Source: Vitis vinifera
Lineage: Eukaryota; Streptophyta; Magnoliopsida; Vitales; Vitaceae
DNA: 64,000 nucleotides
Assembly (NCBI RefSeq): GCF_030704535.1
Contig: NC_081819.1
Span: forward strand, 18,882,001 to 18,946,000
Direction: 5' to 3'
Positions 1 to 12,709 of this stretch are shown here, piece by piece (the first letter of the stretch is position 1; every line of letters starts with the position of its first letter). The position numbers and the translations under genes are program-made. Below the pieces are notes generated by a model that was not told the DNA's origin, did no database searches, and saw nothing but the letters and a program-made list of their open reading frames with translations.

Positions 1-2322
1 CAAGTTTATGGCTATTATATGGTCTAGTGTTGGGATAGCAAGCACAACCAAAGAATCTAAGAGCCTTGTAATCAGGAACATGATTAAAAAGAAGCTATAA
101 GGGAGACTTACCATGTGAAACTGGAGAGGGCAACCTATTATGCAAGAATACAACTGTTTTGAATGATTCATCCCAATATTTGAAAGGCATTGAGGCTCTA
201 GCAAGTAAGGTAAGACCATTCTCAACAATATGTCTATGCTTCCTTTCAGCTACACCGTTTTGTTGGTAAGTGTGAGGACAATAAATCCTATGAATAATGC
301 CATTTATAGTAAGGTAATCAGTAAAAGCACAAAATTCACCCCTCCAATCAGATTGTAGGCATTTAATTTTGAACCCTAATTGTAATTTAGCTTGAGCCTT
401 GAAATTCTGAAAGGTTTGAAATGAATTAGATTTGTTTCTTAAGAGGTAGATCCAATTATACCTAGAAAAGGCATCCACAAAACAGACATAGTACTTATAG
501 CCATTGGATGATTGAACAGGTGATGGTCCCCATAAGTCTGAGTACACTAGTTGTAGAGGTTCTTGATATTCAGATATAGAAGTAGGAAATGGGAGCATAT
601 GTATTTTGCCAAGACAACAAGCTTTACACACAAAATTAGGTAGAATTTTATTGAATTTGGAAAGTTTACAAAGACTCATAACAGTTTGTACAATCTTGAA
701 AGATGGATGACCAAGTCTGTCATGCCAAATACCAACTGTAGAGCTACCATTCTGAGATTGGAGATCTGAAACATGTATAGACACTTGACAGTTTGCTCTA
801 AGACCAGATTGATGGGAAGTGACACTTTGTGAAAGAGAAACTTGAGATGGAGCAGATTTTTTAAGCTGAATTTGTGATGAATCAAATGCATACAAGCCAC
901 CTTTAAGTTTGCCCTCCAGAACCACAATTTTGGAAACTTGATCTTTGACAAGACAAAAATTAGGATGGAATTCAAAGAATACATTGTTGTCTCTAGCAAA
1001 TTTAGATACACTCAACAAGTTCTTTGTGATTTCAGGAACATGAAGAAGATGATTTAAAGACAAAAGCTGAGAAGTGAAAGGAGAGGAAAACTATGAAAGA
1101 CCAATATGTTTAATAGAGATTCCCATACCATTGCCAACACGAACTTGCTCATTGCCATAGTATGGTGTGTGTTCAACCAGATTATTGGCATTTGTAGTCA
1201 CATGGTTTGAGGCACCTGAGTCTGGATACCAATTAGTATCACAAATGTTTTCCGGTGTAGCCATCAAGACTTGCATGTTAGGCTTGTTGCCACCTTGAAT
1301 TTGTGTTTGAGGTGACTTTTGAAAACTAGGAGTGAAACCAGGGGTATGAGGACCCTGAAAACTAGGATCATATCTATAGTAACACCTATCTGCAGAATGA
1401 CCAATCTTCATGCACACTTGGCATACTGGTTTTTCAGCATTAGCAGTAGCATTATTATTCCAAGTGTTCCAGGATCTCCAACCACCATTGTTAAAACCAC
1501 CTCTACCTTGAAAACCATCCCTTCCTCTAGGAGAAAAATTACCTCTGCCAAAATTAGGGTGAAACTGATTGTTACTAGTGAAACCTCTACCTTGAGAAAA
1601 ATTGCCTCTTCCAAAGTTACCTGGATCTTGTGTAATATTACTAGAAGCAGTTTCAGTAGCCTCTTGTTGTGTTTCTCAATCCTAGCTTCTTGTGCTAATA
1701 AAAGAGACTCAATTTCCTCTATTGAATAATCCTCAGTTCGAGAATTAATTGTGAGAAAGAATGTGTCATATTCACTAAGCAATCCATCTGTGATAGCATC
1801 AATGTGATCTTTCACGGAGAGATTCACACCAACAAGAGCAAGTAGATCAACAAAACCACGAATTTTAAGCAAATATTCGTTCATACTCAGAGATTCCTTT
1901 TTGGTGTTCTGAAGCAAGGTTTTATATTGTGAGATTTTAATACGTGTTTGAGAAGCAAAATATACCTCCAATGTCTTCCAAATTTGAAAAGCAGATTCAC
2001 AATTTATGCACCTCGAAAGAACTCCTTCAAACATTGATGAAAGAAGCCAAGAAACTAAGAGCTGATCTTGTTGTTCCCAATCAAGAAAATCTTGATTCAC
2101 TATTCCTTGAGATCGATCTTCTGAACTTCGAAATTTTAACGATGGATCATGAACTCCAATGACAAAGTGCTGAAGATTGTGACCACGAATTGCTGAGAAA
2201 ATCTGTTTTCTCCATATCAGAAAATTATGATTTTCCAGCTTAACTGAGGTAGAATGATTGAATGAAATAGGGACAAAATGACTAGAGGAAGAAGAAGCTA
2301 GGGTTTGTTGAGATTTCTCCAT
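1..2322 (-). pseudogene. copia gag-protease-integrase polyprotein, broken
   Basis: The N-terminal two thirds of gag resembles the UBN2/Retrotran_gag_2 type. A Gly/Arg/Asn-rich stretch leads to a zinc knuckle (C-Q-V-C-M-K-I-G-H-S-A-D-R-C, about 1385-1430), then a protease with DSGA (W-Y-P-D-S-G-A-S-N-H). A GAG-pre-integrase domain (W-H-D-R-L-G-H-P) and an integrase core follow, with Asp in YSDLWGP, Asp in LQSDWRGEF and Glu in NGVAERKH. Breaks visible: a one-base frameshift near 1672 that puts the end of gag out of frame with the zinc knuckle, a TAG at 1091-1093 and a TAG at 95-97. The frame continues with recognisable integrase sequence to base 1. Dead as a polyprotein. Confidence 0.9.
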
Positions 2323-2334
2323 TGCTGAAGTTGA

Positions 2335-2348
2335 GAGCTCTGATACCA
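2335..2348 (-). other. Primer-binding site (initiator tRNA-Met)
   Basis: Minus-strand TGGTATCAGAGCTC follows the LTR end immediately. It is the standard copia primer site complementary to the 3' end of initiator tRNA-Met. The first possible gag ATG (2347-2349) overlaps the LTR/PBS boundary; a second in-frame ATG lies at 2322. Confidence 0.9.
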
Positions 2349-2615
2349 TGTTAGAACTAAGATAATAAAGAGATAAAGAAGTGAGAAAGAGGGAAAGAAA
2401 GGGCTCAGATTCAATCTGGAAGAAATCCTCTGTTTTTTGGTTTACAGAGCAAACCTCAATATTTATATTACAATAGTTTCTTCTCACTAACTAACTTGCT
2501 TACACGTGTACAACACTAACAATCTGTTATAGCAATCTAACATCCTCTTAACAGCTAACAAACTAACAGCTTAGCAAACGAACAGTTAACAGCTTATTAT
2601 TTTATAATCCTAACA
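2349..2615 (-). repeat. 5' LTR of the copia element
   Basis: A 267-bp segment bounded by the perfect inverted ends TGTTAG and CTAACA, directly next to the primer-binding site. On the minus strand it starts at 2615 and ends at 2349. The partner LTR is outside the window, so its length rests on the terminal hexamers and the primer-binding site rather than on comparison. Confidence 0.85.
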
Positions 2616-2834
2616 CACATGAGTGAGAATTCTCCATCCCCCAGTGAATTTATGCTTGTGGAGATTGAAATGTAGAGGCAGAGGTTGTTGCCAATTTGCT
2701 CCACCCAAATGCTTGGCTGGAAAGGAGAGTGCATACTCAGAATCAGAACTAGCGTTGGTGTTACCAGATGCTATTTCCTGTATATTTCTTCTAATTTCAC
2801 ACTTGGGAGGATACAATGAGTAGCCAGCTACATC
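2616..2834. other. Left flank of the P450 array
   Basis: This stretch lies between the copia LTR and the stop codon of P450 copy 1. An open minus-strand frame (2610-2816, 68 residues) covers it but matches no family I recognise. The GGTGTT at 2757-2762 and the TTACCAGAT that follows reappear at every unit junction of the array, so this is the left boundary of the original duplication. Bases 2770-2812 (43 bp, bounded by GAT on both sides) are present here and missing at the other junctions. Confidence 0.6.
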
Positions 2835-5682
2835 TCAAGCCTCCAGAATCTTTGTGTCTGGCCTGTGGAAAGCACGAACATGGAGGCCTCCATCAATATG
2901 AAGGTTGATCATTGTCCTGTAATTCACAGCTTTCTTATTGTCGCTCAGCTTAAAAACAAAACAACCGGACAGAATGGCTGAAAAGATCTTCATCTGCCTA
3001 TAAGCAAACTCCTTTCCCAAACAAATTCTCGGGCCTGCCTGTTAACCAAAAGAAACTGATTTTAGCTTTCTTCATGAGCATGAACTTAGTATTATTTCTC
3101 ATATCCCTTTTTGGACATGGATAGGAGTTGCTAAACTTGAAAAAGGTCTTTTCCTTGATACATTTTCCATGGAGAAGTGTTGAACAGAAGAGTAAACTTA
3201 TATGGGGTGAAGGTGAGTTTGAAGCATGAAATAATGGAATGTAAAATCTAACCTGAAATGCAGTGAATTTGAAAGGGCTTTCTGGGCAAAAAAGGCCCTT
3301 CTCATTAAGCCATCTCTCTGGTCGGAATTCCTCTGCATCATCGCCCCATACGAATCTCATCCTGCCCATTGCATATGGTTGGTAAGACACTATATCTCCT
3401 TTCCTCACACTGAACCCATCTGGCAGCGTGTCATCTGAAAAGCAAATCTTTGCATCCTGCAAACCCAGAGTCAGAAAATTTGAGATTTCAGAACTGTTTG
3501 GCACAAAATATAATGCAGAAGATGAAAATTTGCTAGGAAGATGTCAAAAAAGGAGAAGAGCAACATATCAATGCTTTAAAATCATTTCCCAGATATATAT
3601 CAAATAGTTTGATATAGTTGTCCTATGCCTTTCTTGATGAAAAACCAGTTATTGTTGGGAGTTAATTCAAAACCAGGAAAGCTTCAAATCTATGCATATG
3701 TATGTGCGAATGACTACAAAATCACAATGCTCATTACCACAGGAACTGCAGGATAGAGTCGTAGAGTCTCAGTTATAGCAGCATGGAGATGCTGCATGTT
3801 CTCCAGAGCTTCTTCAGTAACACTGGCTGCAAACTCGGCATAGTTTGTGGCCTCTTTCAGGTTGATCGCTTCCCTCACTTCTTGTGCCACCTTTTCCTGA
3901 ATGGTGGGATGCTTGCAAAGCATGTAAATGAACCAGGAAAGAGCAGTTGCTGTCGTGTCTTTTCCAGCAATTATAAAATTGAGGATTATATCCCGTAAGT
4001 ATTTTGGATCAATCTCTATGTCCTTCAACTGCAGAAACCTTGATAAAATATCGTCTTTCTTCATCTGCCATAACACATAATGAAAAAGTGAGATTAATTA
4101 TGCTCCATATTTTGATGAAAAATACAATTACTAGGTGATTCACTCACTGAAGAATCATTTTGTGAATTCTTCATTAGTTCAGTCTTGCTGTGGATTAGCT
4201 TGTACACGAAGTCATCAACCACTTTGATACTCCTCTTTAACGTGGCCTCTGAACCGATATTCAGACTTTTCTTGATTGTCCAGAAGATATCAACATACCG
4301 ATAAAGGGTCATGGCACTTGCATCATCAAATGCGCTGCCAAACTTGGTGCCTTCTTCATTTGATCCACACATGCTGTCTAGTTCTACCCCAAATGCAACT
4401 TTGAATATGGAATCTAAGGTTGCTTTCATAAAAAGATCCTGCATAGAAACTTTGTATTAATCAAGAGACAAGAGGATTGTTCTGTATGTGAATTCGGCAT
4501 CATGTAAATAACCTTACTTGAATATCCATTGTCTGGTTGGAGCTTGCAGCTTCAGACACTACTATAGCAAGTTTTGCCCCATTTTTTCGGAAAACTACAC
4601 TGCTGAAGTCCCTCAATACCTTTGTAGAGAATTCATAGCTCGATACCTTTCTCTGTTGCCGCCATTTCTCATCGTCAACTGTGAAAATTCCATCACCAAG
4701 TAGATCCCTCAGAATGTTATAGTTATAGGAACCCTGCACAAAGTTTTCAAAGAACCAAAATTTTGAGCTCCAACCTCAGGTTTTGAACTCCATTCCCGAT
4801 TCAAAAATAATTAAATTAACAAACAAAACCTCCAAATTTGGGGTTCAAAGGATAAACCCTGAAATTAATCATAGTGGAAGATCCCCAATGGCTGGAAAAT
4901 AATAGGCACTTTCACAACAATTCCATTTTTTCCCAAGGCAAATCAAGATGAGATAGAAAAATCCAAAAATTAGTTGACACTTGATGTAAGAATTGAGCTT
5001 TGGCATGAATTGATTATTGTTTCCCCGGTTTTATCCTATGCTGGATGGGTGGAAGATAACTTGAAATTCCCTCCTTCTTTTCCTTTTCCCGATAATTTCC
5101 AAAGCTTGATCAAAATCACTTTCCATATTTGTTTCCCCTGTCTATCTATAAATAGGCATACACACAAAAAATAAAAAATAAAAACCAAAGAAAGACCCCT
5201 CTTGACAATCAACTTAGTTCTTGATTTCTTATTTCTTCAGTCCATTAAAACCCAAACAGCCAAAACCCTGATATTCCTGCAAATTTCTTCAAGAAACAAG
5301 TAATAATAAGAATTGGGTTTTGATTGAGAGCCTTTACCTTGCCATAATTCTCGAAGTTTGTCTTGAGTATATACTCGACATTAGCTGGGTCAGCAGTGTA
5401 AATCTCATTCCTAAAGGGGCTGAGCAGCCTGTAAGTCCTGTGCTTCCCAGCAAGATCAGTCATGTAGTGGTGCAACCTGTTGAAGTTGAAGAGCTGGTTG
5501 AAGACTGTACCGCCAATAGGGTGATACCTCCTCTTCTTTTCTGTTGATTTTCCCACTAAGATTTTCATGAGAAAAACAAGGGTTAGAGCAGAAATTGCGA
5601 AAACCAGGGACATGGGGTTGCAGAAAAAGCCCATGGACACCATCTTGGACGTTGATGAAAGAAGGAGCTGCAAGATATACAT
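2835..5682 (-). CDS. Cytochrome P450, CYP704 family, copy 1
   Basis: Haem-thiolate monooxygenase. Exons (minus): 5338-5682, 4518-4733, 4148-4438, 3738-4064, 3253-3456, 2835-3038. All junctions are GT-AG and phase 0; the joined frame has no stop and gives 528 residues, normal for a plant P450. An N-terminal hydrophobic anchor sits at about residues 22-43 (ER membrane, cytosolic catalytic face). Landmarks are I-helix AGKDTT (317-322), K-helix ETLR (383-386), FRPER (437-441) and haem loop FQAGPRICLG with Cys467, split by intron 5. Overall sequence resembles CYP704, whose studied members omega-hydroxylate long-chain fatty acids (CYP704B in pollen-wall and cutin precursor synthesis). The substrate here is unknown. 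An upstream ATG at 5682 was taken; a second in-frame Met is 13 residues on. Confidence 0.92.
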
Positions 5683-6226
5683 GGGTAAAAAAATGGATTG
5701 CTTTTGGATCTTGGAAGAGTGGCCGTGCGTTACTTGAACTTCTTTTTGCTCTTATATTATTATATCCATGAGACTGAATCCATAATCAGGCAATTCATTG
5801 ATTTGAATGAAGTTTTTCTTTTCCAATTTACCTTCTACTCCTCAAAAAGAATAAAAAAAGCTAGAGATATAAATTATTTTCTAAGCATTCAAACTATATA
5901 TGTTTTTTTTTATAAAAAATATTATACTATATCAAAAGGTATCTTATCAAAGTTTGACATTGTGGGGATTCTCATATTCAATTTTTATCTTATCAAATTA
6001 TTTAATAATTTCTTTTTATATGTCTATAAACCCTAAATACCAAAATATATCCGTAATTAGTTTCTGCGGAGCACGATGTAATATATGAGAGTAGGACGAA
6101 CATTGAATGCATGAGTACTGAGTCTTGTCAAGTATCACAAGTCCCCAACTAAGTCTACGAGAGGGTTGGCTCACCTTTCTAGACAGCTATAGAGTTCCTT
6201 GCCCCATAAAGGCAGGTAGAAGCATA
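5683..6226 (-). promoter_or_regulatory. 5' flank of P450 copy 1
   Basis: Upstream DNA shared with the orphan flank at 10411-11548 and the flank of copy 3 (29148-30285), so it is presumably the ancestral promoter. Compared with those two, about 0.6 kb is missing here between roughly 5985 and 6000. I cannot assign a TATA box or start site with confidence. Confidence 0.5.
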
Positions 6227-7271
6227 GAGTTTTGGGTCAAAATGACCCATGTATTAATTATATCAAACCACTTTATCAAACTAACGTTCAAAGTAACCTC
6301 CTTGGTATCACATAGGAGTATGTCATAAAAATATATATTTTTTCGAAATTTCAATGAAAGCCGGTAATTGAGATTTCATTTTTGAATTGAAATTATTATT
6401 ATCAAGTGAGACTTTAATTTTTGAACTAAAGTCGTAATTATCAATTGAGACTTTATTTTTTAACTGAAGTCTTAATTGATAATTGAGGCTTTAGTTTTTC
6501 AACTGAGGCTTTAGTTAATTTTTTTTTAAATTTAATTAAAAATTATTAAATTATAATTTATTATTGAAATTAAAAATCTATGCTTTAGTAATAAATTATT
6601 CATATTTAAGCTTAAGAATTTAATATTACTTCAACAAACATAAATTGATAAATATAAGATATTATAAATGAATATTCTATTTATTAATAAATTAATAATG
6701 TTAAAATAATAAATTTATATAACATATAAATAAAATATACAATTGTATAATTTATTAATTTAAGATATTTAATTTGTTATTTTTTAAGATATTAATTTAT
6801 TTGTATTATGACAAATTTATCTTTATCGAAATAATAGTATACTCTTAAGCGGTAGTTGTCAACTGAGGCTTCAGTTAATATTTTTTTTTTTTTACTTTCA
6901 AATTTAATTAAAAACTATTAAATTACAACTTATTATTGAAATTAAAAATATGTATTTTAATAATAAATTATTTATATTTAAACTTAAAAATCCAGTATTA
7001 CGTCAATAAACATAAATTGATAAATATAATACAATAAATGAATATTTTATTTATCAATAAATTAGTAATCTTAAAATAATAAAATTATATGACATACAAA
7101 TAAGATATAAAATTTTATAATATATTAATTTAAGATATTTAATTTGTTGTTTTTAAGATATTAATTTATTTGTATTATGACAAATTTATCTTTATTGAAA
7201 TAATGGTACACTCTTAAGTTTCTATATATTGATTTTTTTGAAAAAATTAGTTAATGAAATTAGTCAGAAAA
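6227..7271. repeat. Foldback element A, unit 1, right end missing
   Basis: Starts with the terminal GAGTTTTGGGTCAAAATG and carries degenerate 38-bp subrepeats (about 6360-6510, TTTCATTTTTGAACTGAAGT type). A roughly 80% AT arm follows, containing the ACTTAAAAATC/AATAAACATAAATTG motifs seen in every copy. The right arm is absent: at about 7271 the sequence passes straight into the shared spacer beginning TAATGCAAATAGAACC. No coding sequence. Confidence 0.75.
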
Positions 7272-8348
7272 AGTCTAATGCAAATAGAACCAATGGCACC
7301 AATCATACGTAACACCAATCCACACCACAAATTTGAATTAATTTTTGCTACTGGGGCTGCCTCCACATTTAAGCTTCTAGATTAAATTTTTCAACACCCA
7401 ATGGATAACAGGTGTTATGACTTATCAGACAAATTATTAACAACTTGACCAAAGCTCCTGACATCACTGGTTTCTCTCAACCCTTTTCAGATGCCTCTTT
7501 CGTTATGGACTGGAGCTATGAGAAAAAGGGGGGAGAGTAAGAGCGAAAGAGACATGTAAAAAATGTCCAAGAAAAGCCTGGGTTGATTTTCAGATCAATT
7601 TTGACTTAGGGAGTGAGTTAGTTCTAGGGTGGACACAATGGAAAAAGGCCATGAAATCCTAGTGGGGAAGTGAGTTAGTTCTAGGCAGATTTTTGCAGTA
7701 GTTTGGAAGGCTGGAAGGCTGTACCGCTAATCGTCCTTGGATTCACCCAATTCTTAACCACTGCTCACTTCTATGCTTTCCCCATCTAAATGATGCCACT
7801 GATAAAAGTGACCAAACGCACCATCCCAAGTGAAAAAAAGAACCAAAGATCCAGACATTATTTAATACTCGCCCACTGGCATCATCCTATGCATTATATT
7901 GGTGTTGCTGAAACTTGAAAGCTACCCAGCGGCAGCGCTGGAACCTTAATGCAGCTTTGCTGGACTAGTGTGCCAGTTAACTAATCCTACTTTTGAAGAA
8001 TACAACAGTAATTGCAGAAGTAAGTGCCCTTTCGGCCTTTCCCACCTATTCAATTTAACATGAATCATAGCCATAGGCCAGCAACCACACAGCTAATAAA
8101 AGTAAAGGGCGGTAGTCCCCCCCATACGTTTAATAAATTGGACACATTTTGGTCCCGTGGGGCAGCAATCTGGGACTTATTCTCCCTTTCTTGTGTTGTT
8201 TGTTGGGTTATCTCTATCAAAGGCTAAGTACAATTCATCAAGCCTAATCAGAACAAATTTGGAAAACAAACAAATCGAAAGCAAATTTTGGTAACCCACT
8301 TCATGTACTGAGTAGACATGCCTATCATGAAATATCTAGCAGACTTTT
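7272..8348. other. Non-coding spacer shared by units 1, 3 and 4
   Basis: Moderately AT-rich sequence without a recognisable gene. The same block recurs at about 21814-22897 and, shortened, at 32385-32700. The short open frames in it (for example at 8024-8227) are repeated but differ by frame changes between copies, so I do not call them genes. Confidence 0.6.
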
Positions 8349-9625
8349 GAGTTTTGGGTCAAAATGCCCCTGTATACACAAATATATTAGATGTAAAAGC
8401 TTTATGAAACTTATGTTCAAATTGGCCTATTTGGTGCTACGTAAAGCCATATCATAGAAATATATATATATATTTTTAAATTTTAATTTAAGCCTCAATT
8501 GGCAACTGATGCTTCATTTTTGAATTGAAGTTACAGTTGTCAACTAAGATTTCATTTTTTGAACTAAAGTTGTAATTGTCAGTTAAGACTTCATTTTTTA
8601 ACTGAATCCTCATTTGGCAACTAAGACTTTATTTTTTAACTAAAGCCTCAATTGACAATTGAGGCTTTAGTTAATTTTTTTTTTAACTTTAAAATTTAAT
8701 TTAAAACTATTAAATTGTCGTTTATTATTGAAATAAAAATATATATTTTAATAATAAATTATTTATATTTAAACTTAAGAATCTAATATTACTTCAACAA
8801 ATATAAATTGATAAATAGAAGATATTATAAATGAATATTTTATTTATTAATAAATTAATAATCTTAAAATAATTTATATGTATTATGTCAAATTTATCCA
8901 TAGGTTCTCTCATTGTGGAGGCATATGAGATTATATATGTTTTTTTTTTCTAGCATATAAATGTTTAGTGGGTATTTTTTGTGAGTTTTATAAAACTACT
9001 AAAAATTATATTTTGTAGTAGACTTTTTCTAAGTAATTTTGTCAAAAAAATCTATATATGGAAACTTAAGAGTACACTATTATTTCTATAAATATTTATT
9101 TGTCATAATGCAAATGAATTAATATATTAAAAAACAACAAATTAAATATCTTAAATTAATATATTATAAAATTTTATATCTTATTTGTATGTCATATAAT
9201 TTTATTATTTTAAGATTATTAATTTATTGATAAATAAAATATTCATTTATTGTATTATATTTATCAATTTATGTTTATTAAAGTAATACTAGATTTTTAA
9301 GTTTAAATATAAATAATTTATTATTAAAGTATGTATTTTTAATTTCAATAATAAGTTGTAATTTAATATTTTTAATTAAATTTGAAAGTTAAAAAAAAAA
9401 AAATTAACTAAAGCCTCAATTGGCAACTACGTCTTAGGAGTATACTATTATTTTGATAAAGATAAAATTGTCATAATACAAATAAATTAATATATTAAAA
9501 AATAAAAAAAATTAAATATCTTAAATTAATAAATTATATAATTTTATATCTTATTTATATATTATATAAATTTATTATTTTAATATTATTAATTTATTAA
9601 TAAATAAAATATTCATTTGTAAATA
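8349..9625. repeat. Foldback element B, unit 1, right end missing
   Basis: Begins with GAGTTTTGGGTCAAAATG, then a left arm, a centre (TTCTCTCATTGTGGAGG near 8905) and part of a right arm that is the reverse complement of the element A arm (compare 9019-9075 with 7219-7275). The terminal part of the right arm is lost at about 9625. No coding sequence. Confidence 0.7.
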
Positions 9626-10373
9626 AAATACAATTTTTGTTTTTAATAATTTTAAAATAAGGATAATTTTTCTAACATCTTAATACTATTAATATAATCC
9701 ATTTTAATATTTTTCTCATATCTATTTTTGTTAATTTGAAAACATTCAAGTATAACAAATTATCAGGTATTTGTCATGAGTACTTTGATTCAAGGTGAAA
9801 ATTGTTGAATGGTGTCTCAAATTCCTAATTTATTTATTTTTTGTAAAAAGAATAATATATAAAATATTTCATAAGTTTCTATATGGTTGTAATTAGATTC
9901 CTTATTTAAAGAAGAAAAAAAAGCCTAAAAGAATATTTTTATAAATATGTTAAGTCGCAAGAGAAAAAAGTTATGTAAGAGATATGAACTTGTGAGAACT
10001 ATATATGTCGGATAAAGTTGTGAAAAATATTAAGGTGGAAGTACAAAGAGTAAGGAAACATTTGAGACCTACTATTTATATTCATTTTTATCATTTATAA
10101 TATTTTTTATCATTTAGTGGAATCATGTCTCATCAGTAGTCATAATTGATCAAACCATATTAAAACTTCATGTGTCTTTGCGTGTAGATGGTTTTAATTA
10201 ATGTTATCCCATTACTTAATATGTTTATGTAAGAAGTAAAAACTTCCACACATATAACAAATGATATCAAAGCTTTTGTTGGGCTGACATGTGTTGCTTC
10301 CTATCACAATAAAATCATCAAAATACTCCAATAAGTATATTAGAATTCCTACATGAGAGTAGATAAACAAGGA
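9626..10373. other. 3'-side flank of the lost P450, unit 1/2 border
   Basis: AT-rich DNA also found downstream of P450 copies 2 and 3 and at the right end of the array (15235-16046, 25470-26267, 32755-33538). It ends with AACAAGGAGGTGTT, the unit junction. No gene seen. Confidence 0.6.
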
Positions 10374-10440
10374 GGTGTTACCAGATACAATGAGTAGCCA
10401 GCTACTCATTGCATGGGTAGAAAAATGGATTGCTTTTGGA
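10374..10440 (-). other. Deletion scar of a P450 copy
   Basis: At 10380-10405 the sequence matches the DNA just 3' of the stop codon in copies 1-3. From 10411 it matches the DNA at and upstream of the start codon, including GCATGGGTAG. The whole gene body (about 2.85 kb in the intact copies) is missing between them. Five or six extra bases at the join (TCATTG) complete a perfect 10-bp inverted repeat, CAATGAGTAG ccag CTACTCATTG, at 10388-10411. Confidence 0.85.
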
Positions 10441-11548
10441 TCTTGGAAGAGTGGCCGTGTGTTACTTGAACTTCTTTTTGTTCTTATATTATTATATCCA
10501 TGAGACTGAATCCATAATCAGTCAATTCATTGATTCGAATGAAGTTTTTCTTTTGCAATTTACCTTCTACTCCTCAAAGAGAATAAAAAAACCTATAGAT
10601 ATAAATTATTTTCTAAGCATTCAAACTATATATGTTTTTTTTATAAAAAAAAAATAATTATACTATATCAAAAGGTATCTTATCAAAGTTTGACAATGTG
10701 GTCATTCTCATATTTCTAGACATATTAATTTTTATATTCAATTTTTTTCTAAGTATATTGTTATTATATTTTTAAGCATCTTTGAAGCCTACTCTTCCAC
10801 ATCTTTAGGGTTAGAGAACTCTTAATATATTAAAACTCACACCAAGTCATGAAAATATACATTTCCCTTTTCTTCTTTATTTTTCGTCGATATTTTCATA
10901 ATTCACCGATATTTCGATGATATTGTTGATAAAAAGCTTCCATTCATTTAAAACTTTGAAATTGATATAAGATCGATTGCCAGTATAATTGTGTTGGTCT
11001 TAGTTTCATAAGATGTCTCATATATATTAGTTTATAAAATAAAATAAGATTTATTAATATATATTATAAATTAATTAAAATAAAATTATTATAAATAAGT
11101 TAAATTTAATTAAAACAATTAAATACAAAAAATATAAATTTATAAATAAAATGATTAACATTTTTAAATAAGAAATACTTTTATATATATAAAGATTTCT
11201 TTTATATTCTTTAATATATAAAAAATGTATTATATCCTTCAATATATATCAATTTTTATTAAAATAATTACAATATATATATTATTTTTGAGTTTTTTCT
11301 AATATTTTTATAAAAAAATTTATTTAATAATTTCTTTTTATATATCTATAAAACCTAAATACCAAAATATATATCCGTAATTAGTTTCTGTAGAGCACAC
11401 GATGTAATATATGAGAGTAGGACCAACATTGAATGCATGAGTGAGTCTTTTCAAGTATCACAAGTCCCCAACTAAGTCTACGAGAGGGTTGGCTCACCTT
11501 TCTAAACAGCTATAGAGTTCCTTGCCCCATAAAGGAGGTAGAAGTGTA
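10411..11548 (-). other. Orphan P450 5' flank
   Basis: Matches the upstream region of copies 1 and 3 (for example GGATCTTGGAAGAGTGGCCG at 10438-10457) but no longer drives a gene. It is the fullest version of the ancestral upstream region together with 29148-30285. No coding sequence. Confidence 0.7.
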
Positions 11549-12672
11549 GAGTTTTGGGTCAAAATGCCCATGTATTAAAAAAATTATTATCTAACGTTCA
11601 AAGTAGTCTCCTTGGTATCACATAGGAGTATGTCATATAAATATATATTTTTTCAAAATTTCAATGAAAGGAATTGAGATTTCATTTTTGAATTGAAATT
11701 ATAGTTATCAAGTGATATTTTAATTTTTGAATTAAAGTCGTAATTGTCAATTGAAACTTTATTTTTTAATTGAAGCCTCAATTGATAATTGAGGTTTCAT
11801 TTTTTAACTAGAACCTTAATAACCAACAGAGGTTTTAGTTAATTTTTTTTTACTTTAAAATTTAATTAAAAACTATTAAATTATAATTTATTATTGAAAT
11901 TAAAAATCCATGCTTTAGTAATAAATTATTCATATTTAAGCTTAAGAATCTAGCATTACTGCAATAAACATAAATTGATAAATAGAAAATATTATAAATG
12001 AATATTCTATTTATTAATAAATTAATAATTTTAAAATAATAAATTTATATAACTTATAAATAAGATATAAAATTGTATAATTTATTAATTTAAGATATTT
12101 AATTTGATATTTATTAAGATATTAATTTATTTGTATTATGATAAATTTATCTTTATTGAAATAATAGTATACGCCTAAGTCGTAGTTGCCAACTGAGGCT
12201 TCAGTTAATATTTTTTTTTACTTTCAAATTTAATTAAAAACTATTAAATTACAACTTATTATTGAAATTAAAAATATATATTTTAATAATAAATTATTTA
12301 TATTTAAACTTAAAAATTTAGTATTACTTCAATAAACATAAATTGATAAATATAATACAATAAATGAATATTTTATTTATCAATAAATTAATAATCTTAA
12401 AATAATAAAATTATATGACATACAAATAAGATATAAAATTTTATAATATGTTAATTTAAGATATTTAATTTGTTGTTTTTTAATATATTAATTTATTTTT
12501 ATTATGACAAATTTATCTTTATTGAAATAATGGTATACTCTTAAGTTTCTATATATTGATTTTTTTGACAAAATTGGTTAATGAAATTAGTTAGAAAAAG
12601 TCTACTATAAAATATAATTTTTAATAGTTTCATCAAAGTCACAAAAAATACACACTAAACATTATATGTTGG

Positions 12673-12709
<37 letters not shown>

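Larger units (their letters stand above)
1..2615 (-). mobile_element. Ty1/copia retrotransposon, 5' part, defective
   Basis: Reading on the minus strand, the order is LTR (2349-2615), tRNA-Met primer-binding site, gag, CCHC zinc knuckle, protease, GAG-pre-integrase and integrase. Protease and integrase ahead of reverse transcriptase is the Ty1/copia order. The integrase is still open at base 1, so reverse transcriptase, RNase H and the 3' LTR lie outside the window and the target duplication cannot be checked. The reading frame has at least three lesions, so it is not autonomous. Its LTR end lies about 220 bp from the 3' end of the first P450 gene. Confidence 0.93.

Noticed and set aside
5140..5165. 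TATAAATAGG-type TATA box on the plus strand inside intron 1 of P450 copies 1-3 (also near 18390 and 28615)
   Set aside because: It lies in a conserved intron, no plus-strand open frame of substance follows, and conservation is explained by recent duplication.
8024..8227. Open frame repeated at 22567-22776
   Set aside because: Present in duplicated spacer only; the two copies differ by an insertion that changes the frame, with no splice or start context.
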